Assembly: GCA_037013685.1 (NCBI GenBank)
Contig: CM072892.1
Span: forward strand, 868,001 to 932,000
Reading direction: 5' to 3'
From: Acridotheres tristis
Taxonomy: Eukaryota; Chordata; Aves; Passeriformes; Sturnidae
DNA length: 64,000 nt
In this document: in pieces, positions 30,711-43,128 of the stretch
How the letters are laid out: the number at the start of each line of letters is the position of its first letter
Position numbering within the stretch: position 1 is the stretch's first letter
The notes under the pieces: generated by a model
Database searches by the model: none
Seen by the model: the letters and a program-made list of their open reading frames with translations, nothing else
Told to the model about the DNA's origin: nothing
Made by a program: the position numbers and the translations under genes

Positions 30711-33700
30711 ATGGAGAACACGGAGAGCACGGAGGAGGAGCAGCCCACCGTGGGCACTGAGGGCACGGAGCCCAGCGCTCAGAGCGTGCCCGAGGAGCAG
30801 CACATGGACTTCAGCACCGAGATCATGAGTGTCACCGAGATGGAGCAGTCCCCAGACAGCTCCCCTGACCTCCACGAGGACAACACGCAGGAGAGCGAGA
30901 TCCCAAACATTGAGAGCTTGCAGACCACAGATATCGAGGCTGACTTCCCTCCCGATTTTGACAAGTTTTGGAAAGTAGTAGAGGACAATCCGCAGGATTT
31001 CACAGGATGGGTTTATCTGCTGCAGTATGTGGAGCAGGAGGTCAGTACCTGCCCCTTTCTGCTCAGCCTCCCCGAAAAAAATAACCAAAGAAGACTAAAG
31101 TAATGGAATTCCAGTGGCAATTCCAGGCTGTCACAGATGCTGATTTAAGGCAGCTGTCCTTGCCACTGTTGTCATTTAATCATAAAATGCCAGGATGGCT
31201 TGGGTTGGAAGTGACCTTAAAAAGCTCCTCCAGTCCCACCCCCTGCCATGTGCAGGGACACCTTCCAGTAGCCCGGGTTGTCAATGTCAAAATAACACCA
31301 GGCATTTCTAACACAGTGTTAATAATTGTATTCAAAATAACCTGAAGCTGTTCCTAGGGGAAGCACTGACTGCTGGCTCTGTTTCCCACAGAACCACTTG
31401 CCAGCAGCCAGGAAAGCCTTTGACAGGTTTTTCTCACACTACCCCTACTGCTATGGGTACTGGAAGAAGTACGCAGACCTGGAGAAGCGCCACGACAACG
31501 TCAAGCAGTCAGACGAGGTACGTAGGGCCCGGGGCCAGCACTGCCACCAGTCCCAAAGCCAACAATGACTGTCCCACTGCGAGTCATTGGGCTGCCAGTG
31601 CCTGCCCTGCACGGCCAGGGCTCGAGGGACGTGTTTGCACGTGTCACAGCTGTGGCATTTGGAGCTAATGTTCTCTCTCTTTGTTGGCAGGTGCGTTAAA
31701 CCTCTACAGTTTGTCAAGCTTTGCAGTGCAAGCCTCTGTATTACACTGCAGCTTAACAAGTAGGGCAGGGCTTTTCTGTCACTTCCATTTATTACTCATT
31801 TTCAAAACAATATAGTTGGTTTGCTGGTCACAATTGCTCCATCTTATTGCATTTTTGGTCAGACGCTGTCAATGATGCTCTAATGGGTCTGTGCCCTATG
31901 GTCTGTACCCCAAAGCCTGCCCACACAACCTGGTCAGAATGCAGGGACCGCTGCGCTTTGAAGATCAAGACTCTGCACGTGGAGATCAGAACATTGCCAT
32001 GTTCTATCCAACCTCCACCCGAATGGTAATGGTAGATTATTTAAACAAAATTCCAGTAATTAGTATTTCTAAGGTTCACCGGATAACACAGTGTTGCCTC
32101 TCTCTTAGGACCCCATTAAGGATTTGAAGTACAGTTCATGTTCTCTTCATAGGTCTATCGCCGAGGGCTTCAGGCAATTCCTCTTAGTGTTGATCTTTGG
32201 ATACATTATATAAACTTCCTAAAGGAGACTTTGGACCCTGCTGATCCTGAAACTAACAGTACCATCCGGGGGTGAGTTGGGAGCAGCCTGGTATCCATAC
32301 CCTCCACTGGGATCAGGTTATTGTGGTTTTCAGACAAGGGGCAATTTGATAACAGCCTGGTGTCACTTGAAGGATTTTTAAACTAAGAGGTGATGGAGCC
32401 AAATTCCATAAGAAGGGAGAGACAGTGTGGTACAAGGGGCAAAAGTTGTGAGAGCTTCAGACTGGATATTAAGAAATACTTAGTGGAATATTTGGAATCC
32501 TGGAATTTTAATTCCTCGGGGTTTCCAGGGTATGGCTTGGATGTGTCTGCTCTCTGTGGCTGGCAGTGGACCTGGTTAAAGGGTTGGACTAGAGTTTGAT
32601 CAGAAGGTTTAATTGAACAGGAATTGAACATGAATCAAGCTGCAGAACTGCTGCACAGCTTTTGGGTGTTACACTGCTGCACTGGTGGGTTTGGAGTCTG
32701 TACAAGACAAAAGTGGTAAAGTTTGTGTATTTTCCTCATAGCTTATGTTCCTCCCAGTGGCTTTTGCTGTTGCCTTTATTTGTTCAATTGTGGAAGTGCT
32801 GGAGATAAAAAAATAGCATGAGCTTTCACAATCTGTAGACACCTCCCTGCAGATATCTGGAAAACACTTTGAAGAATGTAAATAATTAATACAAGTCTAG
32901 CTTTGAATAAATGAGAGTGCTCATAACCTTTAATAGGAGCCAGGACTTTCCTTCCTTGTTCTGTCCTGGCATCCAGAAACCAGTGTAAAACAATTTCCTG
33001 TTCCAGGGCCTATGAACATGCAGTGCTGGCTGCTGGGACAGATTTCCGTTCTGACAGACTCTGGGAAATGTATATAAACTGGGAAAATGACCAGGGAAAC
33101 CTAAGGGAAGTTACATCCATCTATGACCGCATCCTGGGAATCCCAACACAGCTCTACAGCCATCACTTCCAGAGGTAAAGGGAAAACAGGGACTTAATGC
33201 CATGGGAGAGCTGGAAATACTCAGCACCAGAACTTGGAACAGTTTTATGTCATTATTTAATTACATACTCGGGCAGTTGGACTGATTGTTTTAAAGTACC
33301 GATGCACATTTGAGGAATTTGGGTTTAGGTAAATTCAGAGGTTTGGTTGTGGAATAAGGACAGGCCTTGGAAGTGTGGGGAAGAAGAGAGGATGTCTTTG
33401 AGAAATCAGAATGAGCAGTTTTGGACTTTAATACAATGCCCATGTGGTGAAGCACCAGTTTAACTGACTAAAGAGGAACCTGGTTAAGTTTCAGATCGTG
33501 GAATTCTGCATTGGTAGGGAAACAGCAACCTCAGTTAAATTGCACACGGGCTTCCCCATAACTTCCACAGATGTCCTGGTGTGGGAATAAAGCATTTCCT
33601 TTATAGCTGATGTTGTCCCTTACCATCTCTTTTCCATGGCAGGGGTTCTGTCAGCCAGCCATGCTGCCCTCTGACACGTGGCACTTGTGAGGTGATGGGT

Positions 33701-36700
33701 GCTGGCAGTTTTGGGTGTGAGCTGGCAGCACTCAGGAGCAATGAAGCAAAGCAGAACCCCCTGGGATTTACAGTTGTGCCCTCTTGGGCAGCAGTGCAGC
33801 ATGTAACAACCCCTTTGCAGTGCCTCTGTGTGGCTGTTGTAGGTTTAAAGAGCACATCCAGAACAACCTGCCCCGAGATTTCCTGACCACAGAGCAGTTT
33901 GTGCAGCTGCGCCGGGAGCTGGCGGCTGCCAGCGGCCACAGCGGCGAGGATGGAGAGGAGCTGCCCTGCGGCACTGAGGACATCACTGACCCTGCCAAGG
34001 TACTGCTCAGGGGGATGGAGCAGCACCTGGCCTGCCCTGGGGCTGGGGCTGGGCACAGAGCAGCACCCTGGCCTTCCCTGGGGCTGGGCATAGAGCAGCA
34101 CCCTGGCCTGCCCTGGGGCTGGGGCTGGGCAGAGAGCAGCACCCTGGCCTTCCCTGGGGCTGGGGCTGGGCACAGAGCAGCACCCTGGCCTTCCCTGGGG
34201 CTGGGGCTGGGCACAGAGCAGCACCCTGGCCTTCCCTGGGGCTGGGGCTGGGCACAGAGCAGCACCCTGGCCTGCCCTGGGGCTGGGGCTGGGCACAGAG
34301 CAGCACCCTGGCCTGCCCTGGGGCTGGGCACAGAGCAGCACCCTGGCCTGCCCTGGGGCTGGGCACAGAGCAGCACCCTGGCCTTCCCTGGGGCTGGGGC
34401 TGGGCACAGAGCAGCACCCTGGCCTGCCCTGGGGCTGGGGCTGGGCACAGAGCAGCACCCTGGCCTGCCCTGGGGCTGGGCACAGAGCAGCACCCTGGCC
34501 TGCCCTGGGGCTGGGCACAGAGCAGCACCCTGGCCTTCCCTGGGGCTGGGCCCAGAGCAGCACCCTGGCCTGCCCTGGGGCTGGGGCTGTGCACAGAGCA
34601 GCACCCTGGCCTTCCATGGGGTTCCACTGCAGCCACTCGAGCTGTGCCCACAGAGCTCCTGCACATCAGGGTCTGTGGCTCGTGTGGTAACAGGACAGCC
34701 CTTTCCAGTGCTGGCAGAGGTGTTAATGAAATGAGTTAGAAAATGAAAGAAAGGATGTACAAAACCTTAGGAACAAACAGAAGTTACTGCAGGTCAGCAG
34801 ATTGGGATCTGTGGTCTAAGAAAGCTCATCATCAGCAATGGCCTGGGCAGGTTCAGACTCTTACAGGCCTAGCAAAGCCTGGAGCTGTCCATTGGAACTG
34901 CTGATGGTGAGAACAGACACACTGAAACTGGGGCTGACTTGGAGCCAAATCCATCCTTAATCTCCAATCAGCTTTAGCACAGGATGAAAACCAGTTGAGC
35001 TGTGTGTGCCTGAGGGCCAAGGCTCCATCAGGCAGTGCCCCAGCCCTTCTCTGGCTGCTCAGGGACAATGCAGGCACCTCGCTGGCACAGGAAGCAGTTA
35101 CAAACACACCATGTGTGCCTGTGTTACATTTTCTAACGTTCTGTTCTAGCTAATCACTGAGATAGAGAACATGAGGCACAGAATCATTGAGATCCATCAG
35201 GAGATCTTTAACCACAACGAGCATGAAGTCAGTAAGAGGTGGACGTTTGAGGAGGCGGTAAGTGGCGTTTGTGGGATGGGAGGCAGCACGAGCAGGGGCT
35301 TTGGGAACTGTGAAACAGCTTCACCTCAACTGCTGGGAGGGCTGGAACAGAGGCTCAGACTTGGAACAGTTTCACTTCTCTGCCCTTTTTCTTGTGAGCA
35401 GCCACCTGCTGATGTAAAGGTCTCAGAGCAGTGTTTGGAGAGAGGCAAGGTGCTGTGATGTTTGCTAAGCCAGTGAGTCCTGAGACTTAGTGCTGCTCAT
35501 GGCCTGGGGTGCTGCAAAGGCAGGAGGGGATTCCCTTGGGAAGGCAAGCCTGTGCTCAGAGGAGAACAGAATGAACCATCCTGTGCCTTTGTATTTTATC
35601 ATTACACACTTAATCAGGTCACTTTTGTTTTGGACCTCCTATGTATAATGTATTAAAAGTAATTAATTAAAATAATAATTTGATCACTGCGAATGTACAG
35701 CTTTGATGTAGAGTTAAGTTGGATTCTGTTTGAAAAAAACAATGGGAGATTTTAATTCTCCATCTTTGTATTTTTCTTCCTGGCAAACATGGTCCTTGTT
35801 TTAAATTTACTTCTTATTCTAGAGAGTCCATTGTGTTAGCCAGCTGGGACCGATTTTCAGAGACTCTTGCTGGGTTGGGTGATGTCAGAAGTGGTGGGTG
35901 GTTCTGGGTGGGACTGGGCCAGGTGCCTGCACGGCCCAGGAGCTCACAGGCAGAGTGAGGAGCCCCTGTCAGCTCTGAGCCAGTGACCGTGGCAGGAGGG
36001 AGCAGAGCAGGCAGAGTGTCCCAGATCCTGCCTTGGGCAGCCTTAAGCTGCAAATCTGTGGGACTTGGGACAACACTGGGCAGGAAAGGTGTGGGGAGCT
36101 GAGTGTCCCCTTGGTGCTGGCCACAATGTGCTCTTGTCACCAGCAGTGTCTGCTGTGCAGCACCAAGGGGCTGGGAGGAGCTGGGCATGCAGAGTTCAGT
36201 GTGTGAAGGACAGCAGGGAGATGGCTGGGCACAGATCCCACCCAGGGCTGGGCATTGCTTAGAGCTGTTCTCAGCAGGAATGGGACTGTGAGCTGGCCAA
36301 AATGGCCACAGAATATTGTGTTCCACACCAGAGATCAGCGAGGAGCATGAAGGGAGGGATTGGCTTTAAATTTCAGGTGGCTTTGAAGAATTGGATTCTC
36401 CTTAATTACTGTAAGTTCTTCATCCATTTGTATGGGTTTGGATCTGAGAGGAAATTGCAGCAGAGGAGAGACATAATCAAATGCAATTAAAGATGGTGAG
36501 CAAAAGCAAAGGATCTCTGGCAGGATGCCAGACAAAGCAATTTCAATTTAAACAGAGCAATGTTTAATTTTCTGTGCTGAGCTCTCTCTCACCTCTTTTG
36601 TAGCCATCATTAACAGCACGATGGTGATAAATTCGTGGTCTTGCTGTAACCAGATTGATGTAAATATTTGCTAGGAAGTCCAGTTCAGTGCTCTGTCTTT

Positions 36701-39700
36701 CCTTGTCACGATTCTCAGCCAAATTCTGAGTTGAATTTGTGGGCTGGGTGTCCCACAGTGAGCACTTCACTTGTGTGGGTGGACGTGGGCAATGTCCAGT
36801 GTGTCCATAATGTCACTGACACTGGGCTGCCTTGGGTCCTCCCCCAGCATCTCTGAACACTTGCACTCCAAAAGCTCTCTAGGAAAGGAGGTTTCTAGCC
36901 TGGGATGTCACTGCAGTAAATCCCTTGATCCACACCTGGGTAACCCTGAGTCGATGAGGTGTCACTGATCACAGGAATTGAGTATTGGTTGTGTGGCTGT
37001 TGATTGTTTGACCCCCTCGGTGGTGTGTTTGTAATCACCAGTTGCATCCTGTGACTCTTGCAGATCAAGAGGCCTTACTTTCATGTAAAACCTCTGGAGA
37101 AAATTCAGCTGAAAAACTGGAAAGAGTACTTAGAGTTTGAGATAGAGAATGGCACTCACGAGCGAGTCGTGGTCCTCTTTGAGAGATGTGTCATTTCATG
37201 TGCCCTCTATGAGGACTTCTGGATCAAGGTAAGGGAGGCAGCTCAGGCTCTGCTGGTGCACACCTTGACCTGGTGACTAACCCTTGTACCCTGTGGAACG
37301 TTGTTCATCTATAACTATATCTGTTGCATTAGGAGATGGTCTGCTTGCAACCAGATTTGACTGCTGCATTTGCCAACTGCGTTGCCTCTCTACGTCCTTC
37401 CTTACAGAAACTAGTCTAGTGGTTCCATAAAGGTGCTGAATGGGTTTAAACAAAAGAATTTTATCGTTCTGGCATGTTCTTGGAGACAAATACAAGCTTT
37501 AACCTGGCTGGTCTCTGCTCTGTTTCCAACCCTAGTATGCCAAATACATGGAGAACCACAGCATCGAGGGCGTGAGGCACGTGTACAGCAGGGCCTGCAC
37601 CATCCACCTGCCCAAGAAACCCATGGTGCACATGCTGTGGGCAGCCTTCGAGGAGCAGCAGGGTAAGGGCAGCCCTGCCTCTTGGAGGGGGGGGGCTCTG
37701 CTGGGGCAGCTCTGGCGTGTGCCCTGTCCTAAAGCATGTCCCTGCTGTTGCAGGTAACATAGATGAAGCCAGAAGGATCCTGAAGACGTTTGAGGAGTGT
37801 ATCCTGGGGCTGGCCATGATCCGCCTGCGCAGGGTGAGCCTGGAGCGCCGCCACGGCAACATGGAGGAGGCAGAGCAGCTGCTGGAAGATGCTGTCAGGA
37901 ATGCCAAGTCCATCAGTGAAGCCTCCTTCTATGCCATCAAACTCGCCAGGCACCTCTTCAAAGTGCAGAAAAACCTGCCAAAGGCAAGAAAAGTGCTGTC
38001 AGAAGCCATAGAACTGGACAAAGTATGTGTTCCCTCTTGGCTGTCTTACTCAAAACTCAAACCACCCTGGTGTCTTTCTCTCTTTCTGAAGCATTTTGTA
38101 AAACATGGCAACTGTGATGACAGGAGTTGTAACTGGATGTAATGTCCCATTACTGCATGGAGACAACAGTCCCTCTAAACTGATGTTGCCAAGATCCCAG
38201 CTTGGGAATCTGGGAGTTTGCACCCTTTTCCCATCAGAAACGCGACGTGCTTTGCACCTTTATTTTAATTTTTAGAATCCTAAACGTTCTCAGTGTGTTC
38301 AGTGTTATTGGTGTGGGCAGAACTTGGTGTTTTGATGTCAGCACGGGAATATCTGGCACTCAGATGCTGCCAGCAAAGTGCAGCACCTGGGTTTGTGGTG
38401 TTGGTCACTTCTGGTCTGTTTGTGCAACAAACCAGCCCGGGGGGAAGGAAAATGCCTTTATTGCCTGTCACTGTGTGTGTTTGTGGGGTGAACTGTGGTG
38501 TGTAACAGAGTTAAATAGCTGCTGTGAGGGGCAGGTGTGCACCTCCTAATGCCTGTTCTGCACAGGAAAACACCAAACTGTACCTGAACCTGCTGGAGAT
38601 GGAGTACAGTGGTGACCTCAAGCAGAACGAGGAGAACATCCTGAGCTGCTTTGACAAGGCTGTCCATGGGGCCTTGTCCATCAAAATGAGGATCACCTTC
38701 TCACAGAGAAAAGTGGAATTCCTGGAAGATTTTGGGTCTGATGTGAACAAGTAAGATGTCCTGTGGGCAGTGACCAAACTGGGGTTACTGGGAGAGTGCT
38801 GGGAAAAGGGTGGGGTCAGTGACTTCTGTAAAATTGTTCCCTTGGTGCCATCAGCTCTTTGTAAGGAGCAGCTGCTTTTCTAAACCAACGTGCTGCTGTT
38901 AAACAGGAGCAGATTTGTAAACAGGAACCTCTTTTCAGATAATTGCCTCTTTTTATCTGAAGTGCCCAGCACCTGACTGAGCAGAGCTTTGCTGCCTGCC
39001 AGGTTTTCCTGTGGTTTCCCCTGTGAAGGCAGGTGTTCCCCAAGGGGATGGGACACAGGTGTCCTTTGAGACTCTGTTCCCTGGGAGCTGCTGCTTGTTT
39101 CCAAAAATGCACTGCTTGGATTTCTCAGCGTTCAGCACTATAACAACTGTTCACTTATGTGGGAGGATGCACTAGAAATGCAAGTTTTAAATTCAATGCT
39201 ACGATATGTTTTCCCTCTTAATTGTCTATTGTTTTTATTTACATTTTTCAGCTAAATAACCTGGAAGGATTAATGACAAGTCAGTTTTTCTGCTTTGTAT
39301 GTTTTTAACAATAGCTGTCCTTAAATTCTGCTGCCTCTGCATGGCAGCCAGTCAGTGCAAGCTTGGGATCTGAGGCAGATCAAACACAAGGAATTTTGTA
39401 GTTCCCAAATAATCCCAGAGCACAGAATGAGTACAAGGAACTCTTTTCACCCAGAGCACACTGTCAGAAGCTGCAGGTTTTGTGAGATGCTGCAGATGAG
39501 GGGGTATTTCAGTATTTGTGGGAATTCTAGCCAGGACTCTCCTGTGCTGCATTAACCACACTTGTTCTTCCCTGCTGGATGGACAAAGGCTGTAGGTGCT
39601 GCTTTGGGACTGGAATAATTTCCAGTGTTTAAATATTGATTCCCACATCTGTGTGCTGCTGTGGGTGGCATCACCAGCAGGCTCTGAAGGAGCAGCTGAA

Positions 39701-42094
39701 TCACAAATCACTTCTAGAAAACTGCTTTATAAAGGAACTTAATAAAAACTGCATCAAGCTGTGAGGGAAGTTCAGCAGGTTGGGAACTGGAGCTGTTGTG
39801 AGCAGAACCGAGCTGGATTTCCCCCGTTGGTGGTGGGTCACTCATGAAAACCCATGACACTGCAGTTTGCTGCACTGTTCCCGTTTGCAGTAGGCTTTGC
39901 TCAGGCCTTTCAGGTCCTGGCAGGGCTTGACTGGCTGTGCTGTCCCTCCCAGGCTCCTGGATGCCTACGACGAGCACCAGGCGCTGCTGAAGGAGCAGGA
40001 GACGCTGAAGCGGCGGGCGGAGAACGGGTGAGGACTGAGCTGGGACAGCTCTGGGGCAGGGCAGGAGCAGTCTCACTCTGAGGGGTTCTTTAGTCTGGCA
40101 CTGCAGGTGTTTTGTCAGCTCTGGACTGGCTGATGTGAGAATAGAATCATTTTATCTTAGTCCATTAACGTGTGTCCTGAATAGAGCTGTGCTGCCTTCA
40201 ATGTTCACAGAATTGTTTGCCTTGGAAGGGACCTTAAAGCTCTAAAACCTGCCATGGGCAGGGACACCTTCCACAGGCTGCTCAGAGCTCCATCCATCCT
40301 GGCCTTGGACACTTCCAGGGATGGAAACATTTTTGGAAAAATAGTTTTTGAGTTGTTGAGTTGAGCCAAACAGTGCTGGTAAAATAACTCGGTCTCTAAG
40401 CAGGAACGTGCCTTTGCTGTCTCAGTTTGGGCAGCAGCTTTAAACCCAGCCTGTTGTAAAGCACAGCACAAACTGTCCTTCCCTAAGCCCAGTTCCCTCT
40501 CCCTGCTGGGCCAGGGCACCCAGCTGAGCACAGCTAGAGGTGGTGCAGCACTCCCCACACGAGGACATGTCCAGCACTCCCCCAGGTGTCTGTACCAGGC
40601 TGTTCCCAGCATTTCTCAGGTCCCTGGACAGGCTGTGTTCCCAAGTGTACCAGGCTGTTCCCAGCATTTCCCAGCTCCCTGTACCAGGCTGTGTTCCCAG
40701 CATTTCCCAGCTCCCTGGACAGGCTGTTCCCAGCATTTCCCAGCTCCCTGGACAGGCTGTGGTGTTCCCAGCATTTCCCAGCTCCCTGTACAGGCTGTTC
40801 CTAGCATTTCCCAGCTCCCTGGACAGGCTGTGGTGTTCCCAGCATTTCCCAGCTCCCTGGACAGGCTGTGGTGTTGCCTTGCAGCTCGGAGGAGCCCGAT
40901 GAGAAGAAGCTGCTGACGGAGGAGGCGGGGCTGGCGTCGGCGCAGCTCATGGACGGGGACATGCAGGTGAACCAGGCCGCCTACAACTACAATGCCTGGT
41001 ACCAGGTACGGGCTGCCAGGGGCAAATCTGCACGTTCCAGCTCCTGGGAAGGAAACTCAGCTCCTCCACGAGGTTCAGTGTTGCTGTGTGGGGCGAGGAG
41101 CAGTTTGGTGGCTGTGCTGTCACACAGGGAGGGCAGCAGGGCTGTGTGTGTGGGACTGGTTTGCCCAGACTTGGCCTTGGGGTGTCCCTGTCCTGTGTCC
41201 CTGGATCGTGGCTGTCTCTAGGCAGTGATTCCTGTAGTGCACAGCACCAACAGCCTCAGCTTGTCCTCTGGGGCTCTTCCTCCACGGCATTTTAGCTTGG
41301 AATAGAATTGTTGAGGTTGGAAAAGGCCTCTGAGACCATCCAGTCCAGCTGTTCTGCCAGCACTGGCCAAGGCCACCACTGACCCATGTCCCTACTGCCA
41401 CATCCATGTGTTTTTTAAATCCATGGAAGTTCTGCAGTGGTTTTATCAGTGTTGTTTAGACTGAGTCCCCAGAGCTGGGAGAGCAGGGTTATAACTGGGG
41501 CACACCATGCAGGGATTGCCTGCAGCCAGCTCGGGAAATGTTTCCAAAGTCAGGCCGTGGGAGGAGCCTCATCCAGCACGGACTGTCCAGTGCTAGGCCA
41601 GGAAAAATGTCCTGGGTTTCACACACAGCACTGCAGGAATGGCAGCCTTGAAGCTGTGCCAGGGGAAAATCAGGTGGAGATCAGGGAAAGGTTCTTCTCC
41701 CAGAGGGTGGGATAAGCACTGGAACAGCTCCCCAGGGAATGGTGACATTCCTGAGGCTGCCAGAGATCCCAGGGTGGGATTGATTGAGGGGGGGTCTGGG
41801 CTGGAACAGGAGCTGGATGATCCCTGTGGGTCCCTCCCAGCTCGGGCTATTTTGATTTTGTGACTCTGTGCTGAGGATCTCTGCTGTGGCAGCACGGTTC
41901 CTGCACCCCTGCCTGCACTCCCAGGGGTGCAGTGCTGGGCTCAGTGGGGCTGGGGGAGCTGTGTGGGGTGGGCTGTGCTGCCCCAGGGGCGCCGTGGGCA
42001 GCAGGGACAGCGTGGCTGATGCTGCTGCTGTGTTTGGTTCCAGTACAACTACCAGAACGCCTGGAATTATGGACAGTATTACCACACAACCTGA
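30711..42094 (+). CDS. PRPF39: PRPF39, pre-mRNA-processing factor 39 (complete)
   Basis: A U1 snRNP-associated HAT-repeat (half-a-TPR) protein that helps the U1 snRNP engage 5' splice sites in the nucleus. Coding exons: 30711-31040, 31392-31517, 32153-32271, 33007-33174, 33843-33999, 35150-35257, 37064-37228, 37536-37662, 37754-38022, 38566-38750, 39953-40027, 40885-41005, 42044-42094. They sum to 2,001 bases, all phases agree, and they give 666 residues against about 669 in human. The acidic N-terminus is variable; the HAT array starts near [20 protein letters not shown] and carries landmarks [56 protein letters not shown] and [20 protein letters not shown]. The C-terminus is the Tyr/Asn-rich [16 protein letters not shown]. 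The ATG lies 22 bases inside exon 2. It is convergent with FKBP3. Confidence 0.97.
31180..31300 (-). mobile_element. CR1 3' end fragment
   Basis: Plus strand reads CAGGATGGCTTGGGTTGGAA and CAGTCCCACCCCCTGCCATG in PRPF39 intron 2. Confidence 0.75.
31691..32025 (+). other. Candidate poison exon in the PRPF39 intron after coding exon 2
   Basis: A strong 3' splice site (TTCTCTCTCTTTGTTGGCAG) at 31671-31690 is not used by any coding exon I need. The preceding coding exon ends on a full codon, so inclusion would read GTG CGT TAA: a stop two codons in. A good donor (GAATG|GTAATGG) closes the stretch at 32025; shorter forms are possible. Vertebrate PRPF39 is reported to be controlled by an NMD-inducing alternative exon (from memory); equating it with this site is inference. 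Confidence 0.4.
34020..34625 (+). repeat. G-rich minisatellite in a PRPF39 intron
   Basis: About fifteen units alternating between about 35 and 41 bases: AGAGCAGCACCCTGGCCT, then GCCCTGGGGCTGGG, with or without an extra GGGGCT. It begins 20 bases after the donor of the exon ending at 33999. Long frames on both strands are repeat artefacts. Confidence 0.92.
35258..37063 (+). other. PRPF39 intron without recognised elements
   Basis: About 1.8 kb between the exons ending at 35257 and starting at 37064. I see AT-rich patches near 35,640-35,800 but no exon, LTR or snoRNA that I can support. Confidence 0.4.
38107..38190 (+). ncRNA. SNORD127: Box C/D snoRNA, SNORD127-like
   Basis: An 84-base intronic RNA in PRPF39, between the exons ending at 38022 and starting at 38566. 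The ends form a perfect six-base stem (GGCAAC at 38107 with GTTGCC at 38185). Box C is GTGATGA (38114-38120) and box D is CTGA (38180-38183). The guide just upstream of box D (GTCCCTCTAA) is complementary to the conserved 18S rRNA stretch TTAGAGGGAC. The fifth base before box D is a C pairing with the G of TTAG, the position that I recall as 18S Gm1447 in human. SNORD127 is hosted by PRPF39 in human, so host, structure and guide agree. Confidence 0.93.
38751..39952 (+). other. PRPF39 intron without recognised elements
   Basis: About 1.2 kb between coding exons. No repeat family, exon or RNA was identified. Confidence 0.4.
40205..40330 (-). mobile_element. CR1 3' end fragment
   Basis: CAGAATTGTTTGCCTTGGAA, CCTGCCATGGGCAGGGACAC and TTGGACACTTCCAGGGATGG on plus. 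Confidence 0.75.
40570..40880 (+). repeat. Minisatellite against a PRPF39 splice acceptor
   Basis: About eight units of 30-45 bases with CCAGCATTTCCCAGCTCCCT and GGACAGGCTGT, with optional GGTGTT or GTGTT. The last unit continues into GTGTTGCCTTGCAG, the acceptor of the exon at 40885. Confidence 0.9.
41295..41420 (-). mobile_element. CR1 fragment
   Basis: Plus reads AATTGTTGAGGTTGGAAAAG, ACCATCCAGTCCAGCTGTTC, CCATGTCCCTACTGCCACAT. Confidence 0.7.
41620..41865 (+). mobile_element. CR1 3' fragment
   Basis: GAGATCAGGGAAAGGTTCTT, GATAAGCACTGGAACAGCTC, then GGGTCCCTCCCAGCTCGGG and a GTGACTCTGTG terminus. Confidence 0.75.
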
Positions 42095-42695
42095 TCCTGG
42101 AGGGAGTGGAGTTCACTGTGCTGCAGTTTCAACAAAGATGGAATTAAAAAAAAAAAATTATATTTTTCTAATTTTGGGCTGTGAAGGAACTGTTGTGCCA
42201 CCTGCTTTTGGTCCTCTGCATGTGAACCGAGCTGCTGCTCACAGGGTATGTGTGAAGCAAGATTCGTGTGCTGGTAACTGATAAATGGTCTCTGTACAAT
42301 TCTCATTTACCATAAATGGATTTTTTAATTCCCTGCACTAATTTATGGAGTATCAGAAGAATTCTCGTCGGTCTCATGATTCCATGATTGAGAGGGTGGA
42401 GCTGTGGGGGTTGGGGTTGGTTTTGCCCCAGAGCTGCTCTGCTGCCTGGGCCTGGCCCAGGGCTGGAGCCAAGGCTTGTCCTGCTCCCAGCCTGGGCTGT
42501 GTTGGGATTGGGGGCCCTGGCAGAGCTGCCACACGGGTTCTGTAGTGTGGGAGGGGGGCAGGGATTAAACCACCTTCATTCTTTTTTAAAAGCACAAACT
42601 GTGTTTGGGATGAGTTTTGTATTTAGAGTTTTTCATGTACACGGTGTGAGCAAAACTTTTTTCATTTTGATCAAAGTGATCATTCCCATTTTTGT

Positions 42696-42701
42696 AATAA
42701 A
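42696..42701 (+). terminator. PRPF39 poly(A) signal
   Basis: AATAAA in TTTGTAATAAAAGCGAGG, about 600 bases after the stop codon. The FKBP3 gene converges from the right with its stop at 43129, so the two 3' ends lie within about 400 bases. Confidence 0.75.
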
Positions 42702-43128
42702 AGCGAGGAATTCAGTAGTGCTCTGAGCTTTCTTGGACTGCCTCATTCGAGCCAGGAGGGAGAACAGAATGCCTGAGTTGAGCTCTGGGGGTGTTCACAG
42801 GAGGGGCTGTGGCACAGGGATACCTGGGGACACCTGGGAACATCTGGATCTCTGTGAGCACAGCTGCTGTCAAATCAATGGAGTGGGAATGCTCTGGGCT
42901 TGGGCTCTGCAGTGCCCAGAGGAGCAGGAGGAGCACAGACACAAAGAAGGGAGGCACGGGCAGGTACAAACTCTGCTTTAGTGGTGGGGCTGTCACTACA
43001 GCAGCGGGGCGGGGACAACACTCAGCACTCATCAAAGGCACCGCTGTAACCGGAGCCAGGAGTTAACAACAGTGCCAGCAGGAAGCTCGCTCTGGCAGAA
43101 ACGGATTCCCAGCAGCACAGGGAATTCT

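Noticed and set aside
33601..34734. About 300-codon frames on both strands in a PRPF39 intron
   Set aside because: Repeats of the G-rich minisatellite; no family resemblance, and the flanking PRPF39 exons splice cleanly around it.
37262..37430. Possible H/ACA snoRNA in the PRPF39 intron after 37228
   Set aside because: The stretch looks less random than its surroundings and has an ACA near the end, but I could not build two clean hairpins with an H box, so it is not reported as a gene.
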